DNA of 64,000 bases, taken from NCBI RefSeq assembly GCF_026802175.1, contig NZ_CP113797.1, positions 2,271,026-2,335,025 of the forward strand. The letters run 5' to 3'. Below the pieces are notes generated by a model. The model was not told the origin of the DNA. It saw only the letters and a list, made by a program, of their open reading frames with translations, and did no database searches. The position numbers were made by a program, and so were the translations under genes. This DNA is from Thermocoleostomius sinensis A174. GTDB taxonomy: Bacteria; Cyanobacteriota; Cyanobacteriia; Elainellales; Elainellaceae. This document shows positions 58,037 to 64,000 of the stretch, piece after piece (positions within the stretch are counted from its first letter, which is position 1; each line of letters starts with the position of its first letter).

Positions 58037-59119
58037 CTAACCGTTGATTTGAGGAGCCGACAGCGCTACCGGAGCCGCCTCACCCGCCGCCAAGTCCAGC
58101 GGGAAGTTGTGCGCATTACGCTCGTGCATCACTTCCATCCCCAAGTTCGCACGGTTGAGAATGTCCGCCCACGTGCTCACCACACGCCCCTGCGAATCGA
58201 TGATGCTCTGGTTGAAGTTGAACCCGTTCAGGTTGAACGCCATCGTGCTGATGCCCAACGCCGTGAACCAAATGCCAACTACCGGCCACGCACCCAAGAA
58301 GAAGTGCAAGCTCCGCGAGTTGTTGAAGCTGGCATACTGGAAAATCAGCCGACCAAAGTACCCGTGCGCTGCCACGATGTTGTAGGTCTCTTCTTCCTGC
58401 CCAAACTTGTAGCCATAGTTCTGGCTCTCGTTCTCGGTCGTCTCACGCACCAGCGAGGAGGTCACCAACGACCCGTGCATGGCGCTGAACAAGCTGCCGC
58501 CGAACACCCCAGCAACCCCCAGCATGTGGAACGGGTGCATCAGAATGTTGTGCTCAGCCTGGAACACGAACATGAAGTTGAACGTGCCGCTGATGCCCAA
58601 GGGCATGCCGTCTGAAAATGACCCTTGCCCAATCGGGTAGATCAAGAACACGGCTGTCGCCGCTGCTACTGGAGCCGAGTATGCCACGCAAATCCACGGA
58701 CGCATGCCCAGGCGGTAGCTCAACTCCCACTCCCGTCCCATGTAGCAGAACACGCCAATCAAGAAGTGGAACACCACCAACTGGTACGGTCCGCCGTTGT
58801 AGAGCCACTCGTCGAGAGAGGCTGCTTCCCAGATCGGGTAGAAGTGCAAGCCGATGGCGTTCGATGACGGCACCACTGCACCAGAGATGATATTGTTGCC
58901 GTACATCAACGACCCTGCCACGGGTTCGCGGATGCCGTCGATGTCTACCGGAGGAGCCGCGATGAAGGCGATGATGAAGCAGGTGGTAGCAGCTAGCAGG
59001 GTGGGGATCATCAGTACGCCGAACCAGCCTACGTACAGGCGGTTGTCGGTGCTGGTCACCCAGTTGCAGAACCGCTCCCACACACTGGCGCGTTCGCGCG
59101 TCTGTAATGCTGTTGTCAT
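58037..59119 (-). CDS. psbA: Photosystem II D1 protein, Glu130 form
   Basis: The 360-residue D1 reaction-centre protein carries the usual ligands of the oxygen-evolving cluster: Asp170 and Glu189 regions and, by count from the C-terminus, His332, Glu333, His337, Asp342 and Ala344. The 16 residues after Ala344 ([16 protein letters not shown]) are the extension removed by CtpA. Residue 130 is Glu ([13 protein letters not shown]), the high-light D1:2/PsbA3-type variant rather than the Gln130 form. Codons are strongly biased to C in third position, as in highly expressed genes. It stands alone; other psbA copies are expected elsewhere. Confidence 0.98.
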   Translation of the reverse strand: MTTALQTRERASVWERFCNWVTSTDNRLYVGWFGVLMIPTLLAATTCFIIAFIAAPPVDIDGIREPVAGSLMYGNNIISGAVVPSSNAIGLHFYPIWEAASLDEWLYNGGPYQLVVFHFLIGVFCYMGREWELSYRLGMRPWICVAYSAPVAAATAVFLIYPIGQGSFSDGMPLGISGTFNFMFVFQAEHNILMHPFHMLGVAGVFGGSLFSAMHGSLVTSSLVRETTENESQNYGYKFGQEEETYNIVAAHGYFGRLIFQYASFNNSRSLHFFLGAWPVVGIWFTALGISTMAFNLNGFNFNQSIIDSQGRVVSTWADILNRANLGMEVMHERNAHNFPLDLAAGEAAPVALSAPQING

Positions 59120-59163
59120 GGTTCCTATGAGTGCTATGTGAACAACAAATGATGTATGTATCT

Positions 59164-59183
59164 ACTTGCTTGTATGTGCAAGT
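59164..59183 (-). promoter_or_regulatory. Hairpin in the psbA leader
   Basis: ACTTGC and GCAAGT form a 6-bp perfect stem with an 8-base loop, located between the predicted psbA promoter and its start codon, about 45-65 bases before the ATG. It may affect mRNA stability or translation, which is inference. Confidence 0.4.
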
Positions 59184-59191
59184 TACTAAAT

Positions 59192-59220
59192 ACAGTAGAG
59201 GAAAAATTAAGGATTGTAAA
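59192..59220 (-). promoter_or_regulatory. psbA promoter
   Basis: On the minus strand TTTACA (59215-59220), a 17-base spacer and TACTGT (59192-59197) form a sigma70-type promoter about 73-100 bases upstream of the psbA start. This is the position and -35 type usual for cyanobacterial psbA genes. Confidence 0.6.
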
Positions 59221-59376
59221 GAAATATAATAAAAAGTTTGCTGATATAATGTATAAACAAAACTTATATCATTGGTATTTTTGTTGTGCCTAATTACCGT
59301 TGGCGTCAGTGTCTGGATCGCTTCTGCCGATATACTGGCCGTGTTCGACGATCTAGCCCGCTTGGATTAAGAATCT

Positions 59377-59841
59377 ATGGATAAGCCACTCGATGAGTCA
59401 CGTTCAAAAGATATAGCTAAGCAAGTGAGCAGCAAAGCCCAAAGTCCCTTTGTTAATGCGTACAAAGCCGCATTAGTTCTTGAGAAGGCGATGTATGTTC
59501 AGGGGTTTCTGGTGATTGCGGGTCGGTCTTACCAACCGATCGAACACAGTTGGCTGGAGACGGAAGAGTATCTTATTGATCCAACATTGCCCCATCTTCA
59601 CAGTGCTGTCGAAAATCTGTACTATTTTCCGGCTCAACGTTTGACTGTCAAGCAACTGAAGGCAGCGATTGAAGAAGCGGAGGAAGATTATCCTGATGAT
59701 GATCCGCTACCAATTTATGGTTCTGCTCCTTACGACTATTACGGAGATGTAATGTTAGGAGGAAAAGAGTATTCACAAGCCCTTCAAGCTGCTGCTGCAA
59801 AATGTAAAGACTTGAATCAGCATCTAGCAGAGCGAAACTAA
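59377..59841 (+). CDS. Hypothetical protein resembling a transglutaminase-like fold without the Cys
   Basis: The 154-residue soluble protein contains NAYKAALVLEKAMYVQGFLV, IEHSWLE and EYLIDPTLP. This order (N-A... , G-[FY]-x-V, E-H-[AS]-W, IDPT) resembles small cysteine-protease/transglutaminase-like proteins, in which a Cys precedes the first block as CYxNA. Here that spot reads SPFVNA, so the nucleophile is missing. If related, it would be inactive or use another residue. An acidic stretch EEAEEDYPDDDP follows. Low certainty. Confidence 0.6.
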   Translation: MDKPLDESRSKDIAKQVSSKAQSPFVNAYKAALVLEKAMYVQGFLVIAGRSYQPIEHSWLETEEYLIDPTLPHLHSAVENLYYFPAQRLTVKQLKAAIEEAEEDYPDDDPLPIYGSAPYDYYGDVMLGGKEYSQALQAAAAKCKDLNQHLAERN

Positions 59842-59907
59842 CCCTTTTGTTTGTTTAATGCTCTGTAAGCGATCGTCGGAAAAGTTAGTGAGTGCTTTGT
59901 AACTCCT

Positions 59908-60903
59908 ATGAGAAAACTCTATTTTCTGGTTCCTGGAACTGGAGGGCAGTTTGCCTGTGGTGGACTGTGGGCAGAGCTTAAAACCTTGAAATTGGCTCAG
60001 CAAATTTGTTCGGCCGAGGTTGTTACGTACCGGCAGCGCGAGTCTAGTGTACTGTTTTTGGAAAACGTACTGCGTGGCCCAGCATTAGAGGCGAGCATTT
60101 TTGTTGTCAGTTGGGGGTTTGATGTACCCAAGCTTGTAACTAAATTGCAACGCCACAATCCAAAGCATCACATTATCTATCATGCCCATAGTGCCGGCTA
60201 TGGGTTTAAGCTGCCTGCTAGCATTCCGATTATTACTGTGAGCCGTAATACCCTAGGATATTGGGGTCAACGATCGCCCCATGCTTTGATTTATTATTTA
60301 CCGAATCAAATTTCCGATGAGTTTTGCAATTTAAACGTAGAACGAGATATTGATGTTTTGGTGCAAGCTCGTAAATCATCGGAATATTTAATGCGGTGTT
60401 TAATTCCAGCGTTGAAACAACAGTACCATGTGCATGTTGTAGATTCCTACGTTCAAGATTTGGCAGAATTGTTTAATCGATCAAAAGTTTATTTATATGA
60501 TTCGGCAGAATATTGGGCACAACAAGGTGTGAGTGAGGGCTTTGGGCTTCAACCCATGGAAGCAATGGCTTGCGGTTGTCAAGTTTTTTCTAGCGTCAAT
60601 GGTGGTCTATCTGATTATTTAGATCCTGGGTTTAATTGCTATAAAATTGCTGGCTATTCTCAACACTACGATGTACAGCGAATTCAAACAGTGCTTGCAA
60701 ATTTCAAGCCGCTGAATCTTCCTGACTATTTTCTTAAGGAGTATCGATCGACTGCAATTCAACAGCGTTTTCAAGTCATTCTAAGTGAGTTAAATGATTT
60801 TTTTGATCACAAATCGAATCATTTAGACACTATTCCAGATCTCACTAGATTTCGGTTACTAAAACTAAAGGCACAGCGACTTGTCAACAAGTTGAAAAGT
60901 TAA
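59908..60903 (+). CDS. Glycosyltransferase (GT-B fold, GT4-like)
   Basis: The 331-residue protein has an N-terminal Rossmann half (YFLVPGTGGQFACGGLWAEL) and a C-terminal sugar-nucleotide half with EGFGLQPMEAMACGCQVFSS, the classic GT4 E-x7-E block, followed by GGLSDYL. It transfers a sugar from an activated donor to an unknown acceptor. The gene is AT-richer than its neighbours and 66 bases downstream of the preceding gene. No other polysaccharide genes are close. Confidence 0.82.
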   Translation: MRKLYFLVPGTGGQFACGGLWAELKTLKLAQQICSAEVVTYRQRESSVLFLENVLRGPALEASIFVVSWGFDVPKLVTKLQRHNPKHHIIYHAHSAGYGFKLPASIPIITVSRNTLGYWGQRSPHALIYYLPNQISDEFCNLNVERDIDVLVQARKSSEYLMRCLIPALKQQYHVHVVDSYVQDLAELFNRSKVYLYDSAEYWAQQGVSEGFGLQPMEAMACGCQVFSSVNGGLSDYLDPGFNCYKIAGYSQHYDVQRIQTVLANFKPLNLPDYFLKEYRSTAIQQRFQVILSELNDFFDHKSNHLDTIPDLTRFRLLKLKAQRLVNKLKS

Positions 60904-60948
60904 TCTTAGGGGTTAACTATCTCCATCAACTTGCGTATTGCTGTATCG

Positions 60949-61078
60949 TGATTGACTGACAACACTCGAATTGCCCTTACCCCAACCCTTCTCCCCGATC
61001 TGGAGAGGGGCTTTCGTTCGGGGGGTCGCTTTGCTGTCCCTTCGCTCCTCGTGGGAGCAGGGATTGAGGGATGAGGGA
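60949..61078. repeat. Dispersed intergenic element, copy 2
   Basis: Begins with tgattgactgac (60949-60960), then C-rich cccttaccccaacccttctcccc and the G-rich gggagcagggattgagggat. The same order of parts occurs at 9789-9925. The arms can pair imperfectly. It is non-coding. Confidence 0.55.
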
Positions 61079-61124
61079 AAAAGATTGGTCAGCCAATCAG
61101 GCTATACCTCTCAACAAAAACGAA

Positions 61125-61170
61125 TTGCTTGGTCATAAATGCCCATCTGGTGTAGACCATGACCAAGCAA
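61125..61170 (-). terminator. 12-bp hairpin between convergent genes
   Basis: TTGCTTGGTCAT (61125-61136) and ATGACCAAGCAA (61159-61170) form a perfect 12-bp stem with a 22-base loop. On the minus strand TTCGTTTTTG follows, so it probably ends the 61212-61973 transcript. Confidence 0.65.
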
Positions 61171-61211
61171 ATACAGCAATATTCTTAGAAAGATGGAATA
61201 GCTGTTAAAAA

Positions 61212-61973
61212 TTAAAACCCTCGATCGGCTTCCATGAGGTGAACCGCAGCCCTAGCTAAATGATCAGCCGCACGACTCCGAGCCAGTTCACTAAAATTGT
61301 AAGCACTGATCGGTTGAGCTTGTGCTTGGGTTGTAGAACTTGCTAAATCGATGGCGCGTTGAATTAAGTTAGAGACCATCGGGCTATTAGATCGGTAATA
61401 CTCCATTTCAGCTTGAGCTCGTGCGATGCGTTCTTGAGCGCGATAAGGTGCTTCGTAATAGCTACGACTGGGACCACTCGGACCCCGCCGTCCCATCACA
61501 TAGCCAAGTTCCGCTTCATAGAGAGATGAGGCTGCTTCATAGGTATCTTTTGCTGCTTTGGCTTCTCTTTCTGCTCTAAAGAATTGACCTGACCTATAGC
61601 TCGCTTCGGCTTGCTGTAGGATGTCTGCGGCAATCATGGCAACGTCAGCACCATCCGGTGATGATATTTGATCCGCTAAGAACTGCACCGAGAATGCTTT
61701 CTCTTGTGCCTTGCGAATTTCTCGATTGGCCTTTTCTGCTTGTCGTGCATCGAAAAACTGGGCTGGACTGGGGCGTCCAGGCTGCACTTCTAAGCTAGGA
61801 GGAGTAACTGAAGGCTGTCGGCGTGGCGTTTGGGCCAGTAGGTGATTTCCTGAATGAGGTGATCGTTGCGAAGATGGCTCTGAATTTAAGGCAATGGCCA
61901 CTGCTGGGGTCGCTAGCAATACTAGAGTTGTGATGGTCCAAGTTTTCAGGTTGGAATGCTTAAACATGTTCAT
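61212..61973 (-). CDS. Exported helical protein of unknown function
   Basis: The 253-residue protein starts with a signal peptide (TWTITTLVLLATPAVAIA). A Pro/Ser/Gln-rich stretch (about 30-75) leads to long amphipathic helices rich in Ala, Glu and Arg (QAEKANREIRKAQEKAFSVQ, REAKAAKDTYEAASSLYEAE, then LARSRAADHLARAAVHLMEA). This fits a periplasmic or cell-surface coiled-coil protein. Similar proteins occur in cyanobacteria as hypothetical. A BOF-like exported protein gene lies just upstream on the same strand. Confidence 0.7.
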   Translation of the reverse strand: MNMFKHSNLKTWTITTLVLLATPAVAIALNSEPSSQRSPHSGNHLLAQTPRRQPSVTPPSLEVQPGRPSPAQFFDARQAEKANREIRKAQEKAFSVQFLADQISSPDGADVAMIAADILQQAEASYRSGQFFRAEREAKAAKDTYEAASSLYEAELGYVMGRRGPSGPSRSYYEAPYRAQERIARAQAEMEYYRSNSPMVSNLIQRAIDLASSTTQAQAQPISAYNFSELARSRAADHLARAAVHLMEADRGF

Positions 61974-62102
61974 TGGCTTATCCTAATTTGTGGTTTTCAA
62001 GGTAAACAATGCGAGTGCAAATGGGTGTAACACTGGATAGATGAGATAAATCAGTCATTCCCGATCGCGCTCTCTCTCCTACAATCTCTTCTACCAAATC
62101 GG

Positions 62103-62486
62103 TTAGTTTCGACGATTTGGGCCGCCTGCCCAAGGCGGCGGACCTTGCGATGGACGGATATTCATAACACTGCCGTCACTGCGAACGATCGAAAAGGCAT
62201 CTAACTCGCCGCTTCGCCCTACTTCACCTGTCACAGTCAACTCTTCGCCTTCAGAAATTTCAATCTCTTGCCACCAGCGTGGCCCGGCATCGACAATGAT
62301 TTGCCCCGTTCCATCATCGAGAATAAAATCATTGCCAACGACACTGACCACTCGACCGGAGAGAGTAATGCCGGGACTGCTTTGCCGAAGCTCGTTAATG
62401 GAAGTTTGACGTTGAGCCAAACTGGGCATAGCAACGACTGGAAGCGTAGCTGCGATCGCTAATCCCAGGAAGATGCCAAATTTCAT
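62103..62486 (-). CDS. Exported OB-fold (BOF/YgiW-like) protein
   Basis: The 127-residue protein has a signal peptide (MKFGIFLGLAIAATLPVVAM, cleavage near SLA-QR) and an OB-type beta barrel: GITLSGRVVSVVGNDFILDD, GTGQIIVDAG, and EGEELTVTGEVGRSGELDAF. Such small periplasmic OB-fold proteins may bind cations or small ligands; the function here is unknown. It is followed at 129 bases by the helical exported protein gene on the same strand. Confidence 0.75.
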   Translation of the reverse strand: MKFGIFLGLAIAATLPVVAMPSLAQRQTSINELRQSSPGITLSGRVVSVVGNDFILDDGTGQIIVDAGPRWWQEIEISEGEELTVTGEVGRSGELDAFSIVRSDGSVMNIRPSQGPPPWAGGPNRRN

Positions 62487-62959
62487 GGGTCGTTTTCTCC
62501 TGACTCGTGCTTCATCTTTACTATGACAAGAAAAAATGACATGAAAGTGTCAAAGTTAAGAGTGATGGATTGGGGTTAGTGACTGGTCTTTTGGTTGGAC
62601 AGAATAGGCGAGTGATCAATAATGACGCCTTCCAGAATAATGACGCCTTCCAGTTTTCAGGCAGTTTTCAAAGAAAACATCCCATCGATCGAGCTTTTGC
62701 TCCTTATCATTCATAAAAGCGTTATCGCAATTCGCTCTTTTATACGTATATACACTTAAGTTTAGTAGCTTATACTACTTAATATGCAAGATTCACTCTT
62801 AAAGTGAGACGCCTTCACGTGTTTTTTCGAGTATGTCAAACCGTCTTTCGATCAAATATAAGCTTTTAAAAATTCAGTTAGATGCCGGATGCAAAAGCTT
62901 AGCTTTAGAGGTAGTTTTTTATACAGAGTTATTTTTTGATTTAGTGAGTTCCAAATAGC
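62487..62959. other. Divergent AT-rich region upstream of the PEP-CTERM gene
   Basis: The 473-base gap contains a tandem 18-bp duplication (62618-62653) and a very AT-rich tract near 62700-62800 that may carry promoters. No gene is seen. Confidence 0.5.
62618..62653. repeat. Tandem 18-bp duplication
   Basis: AATAATGACGCCTTCCAG is present twice without spacer (62618-62635 and 62636-62653). Confidence 0.9.
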
Positions 62960-63853
62960 ATGAGCACTTCTTTCCTGACCAGAGTTTTTTCATCTACTGC
63001 GGCAACTGCTAGTCTGCTTTTGCTTTCGTCTTTTTCATCTGCTGAAGCCGCATCGTTTACCTTCAACACAAGTAACTTCACAGGGGCAAATGCAAAAGTA
63101 TCAATTACCCTAGATGATAAAGCTGCTGGAGAGGGCAACATTCAGTTCACTGTCAAAATGGCAGCCGATGCTACGACGATCGGTGACATTCGCGGACTGT
63201 TCTTTAATATTTCGGATGATTCGTTATTAAGCGGTTTGCGGGCGACAGGTTCCCATGTCACGACGACGGCTTATGGGGCAGGTAAAATTAGTTCCGTCGG
63301 CAAGGCCAACCTCAACGGAGATGGTGGAAATCATCTCTTCGACTTTGGAATTGAAATTGGTGAAAACGGGTTAAAGGGGGGCAAAGACGATATTCAAACG
63401 ACAACCTTTGTCCTTTCCCATACATCGCGTGCCCTTGATTTAAGCCTATTTGCCCAGCAAGATTTTGGAGTGCGGTTGACCAGTGTTGGAACAGTTGGAG
63501 GCAGTCGCGAATTAAGCAGCAAATTGGTTGGAACTAGTCCTTTACCGCCCATCCAGGTAAATCCGCCATCACCTTCTCCTAGCCCATCACCTGCCTCTCC
63601 CAGTCATAGCTCTAGTCCTAGTCCGAACCCCAGCCCTTCTCCTGTATCCTCCAGTCCGGCTCCTGCCCCGGCTCCAGTTGTAATTACACCTCTACCCTCC
63701 GCATCCCCGATGCCTGCGCCTGTGCCTAGCAGTTCTACTGAAATCCCTGAACCAAGTATTACAGCAGGGCTGGTATTGGCAACAGCCGGAGCAATCAAAT
63801 GGTTGAGGAAGAAAGGTGCAACAGTTCAAACAGAAACCGATTCGCTAGCCTAG
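62960..63853 (+). CDS. PEP-CTERM-type exported surface protein
   Basis: The 297-residue protein has a signal peptide (AATASLLLLSSFSSAEAASF), a beta-rich domain (about 30-190; VSITLDDKAAGEGNIQFTVK, RGLFFNISDD), a Pro/Ser low-complexity spacer (about 195-260) and a C-terminal sorting signal: IPEPSITAGLVLA, a hydrophobic helix and WLRKKG. In the PEP-CTERM system, exosortase and partners cut at the motif to deliver the protein to the envelope or matrix. About 15 residues follow the basic cluster, which is slightly long. No exosortase gene is in the window. Confidence 0.82.
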   Translation: MSTSFLTRVFSSTAATASLLLLSSFSSAEAASFTFNTSNFTGANAKVSITLDDKAAGEGNIQFTVKMAADATTIGDIRGLFFNISDDSLLSGLRATGSHVTTTAYGAGKISSVGKANLNGDGGNHLFDFGIEIGENGLKGGKDDIQTTTFVLSHTSRALDLSLFAQQDFGVRLTSVGTVGGSRELSSKLVGTSPLPPIQVNPPSPSPSPSPASPSHSSSPSPNPSPSPVSSSPAPAPAPVVITPLPSASPMPAPVPSSSTEIPEPSITAGLVLATAGAIKWLRKKGATVQTETDSLA

Positions 63854-63869
63854 CAGCCTATCGACTCAA

Positions 63870-63901
63870 GGTGGTAGGTTTGAGCGAGACCAAACCCCAC
63901 C
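63870..63901 (+). terminator. Hairpin downstream of the PEP-CTERM gene
   Basis: GGTGG-TA-GGTTTG (63870-63882) pairs with CAAACC-CCACC (63891-63901) as an 11-bp stem with a 2-base bulge and 8-base loop, 17 bases after the stop. No T-run follows. Confidence 0.45.
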
Positions 63902-63954
63902 CTGAGGACAGCCTAACCACCGCCAAAAATTTCTACCTCTGTAAACACACAAAC

Positions 63955-63997
63955 AGGAGAACCGTGACCGACGCGAATGGCTTGGTTGGGTTCTCCT
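63955..63997. terminator. 9-bp hairpin at the window edge
   Basis: AGGAGAACC (63955-63963) and GGTTCTCCT (63989-63997) form a perfect stem around a 25-base loop, and T bases begin just before the window ends. It could be a terminator or part of a repeat; the next bases are not visible. Confidence 0.4.
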
Positions 63998-64000
63998 TTG

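Larger units (their letters stand above)
60904..61211. other. Intergenic region with a dispersed element and a terminator
   Basis: The 308-base gap between convergent genes is filled by a dispersed repeat (60949-61078), a small inverted repeat GATTGG-tcag-CCAATC (61083-61098) and a long hairpin (61125-61170). No coding sequence is seen. Confidence 0.6.

Noticed and set aside
58049-58615. 188-codon frame antisense to psbA
   Set aside because: It is an artefact of the strong third-position C bias of psbA; the sequence is Arg/His/Val-rich and low in complexity.

Overview
The window is a piece of a cyanobacterial chromosome. The evidence is direct: a complete beta-carboxysome operon (ccmK2-K1-L-M-N-O), an NDH-1 CO2-uptake operon (ndhF4-ndhD4-cupB), phosphoribulokinase, an FNR with a phycobilisome-linker domain (petH), a photosystem II D1 gene (psbA), cyanophycin metabolism, a thylakoid CURT1/CAAD-type protein, and many GCGATCGC (HIP1) octamers and related cgatcg sites on both strands. 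GC content looks close to 50%. The mix resembles filamentous Leptolyngbya-like cyanobacteria, but the genus is a guess. No tRNA, rRNA, CRISPR array, transposase or prophage was recognised, so this looks like a stable core-genome segment.

Layout. 1-5.1 kb: the edge of a small conserved protein, a large SGNH-type membrane protein with four N-terminal repeats, and a soluble histidine kinase. 5.5-13 kb, mostly minus strand: AvtA, DnaA, RNase HI with an extra domain, a spore-photoproduct-lyase-like radical SAM protein, an alpha/beta hydrolase, an SRPBCC protein and a DUF2808 protein. 13.4-18.8 kb: two small overlapping genes, an MFS transporter, a short glycogen branching enzyme and an SDR. 18.8-22.3 kb: a CphA2-type cyanophycin synthetase, a 77-residue protein and cyanophycinase. 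22.3-26.3 kb: the selenouridine pair MnmH and oxidoreductase-SelD fusion, then a SlyD-like FKBP. 26.4-28 kb: a B12-binding radical SAM protein. 28.4-42.4 kb: the carbon-fixation neighbourhood. 42.5-50.4 kb: CAAD protein, the lipid A and outer-membrane cluster bamA-lpxC-fabZ-lpxA-lpxB, and purC. 51-57.3 kb: small conserved proteins, an AAA-like ATPase, a membrane protein, and a membrane-anchored PEP-dikinase-like fusion. 57.6-64 kb: secreted small proteins, psbA, a glycosyltransferase and a PEP-CTERM-type surface protein.

How the genes work together. The ccm operon encodes shell hexamers (K1, K2, O), the pentamer (L) and the Rubisco-condensing scaffold (M, N). It diverges from ndhF4-ndhD4-cupB, which encodes the distal arm of the NDH-1 complex that turns CO2 into bicarbonate using ferredoxin-driven electron flow. 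PetH and PRK supply NADPH and RuBP to the same process. mnmH and selD give a selenium-to-tRNA route; cphA2 and cphB give nitrogen storage and recovery.

Features most worth a second look: a divergent PlsY-like membrane domain fused to a rifampin-phosphotransferase-like dikinase; an orphan intrinsic terminator suggesting an unannotated small RNA near 54.2 kb; a sharply bounded gene-conversion tract between ccmK1 and ccmK2; loss of one of the two redox cysteines in the CcmM carbonic anhydrase domain; a 15-bp palindrome in the ccm/ndhF4 intergenic region; and intergenic-type low-complexity DNA lying in frame inside the selD fusion gene.
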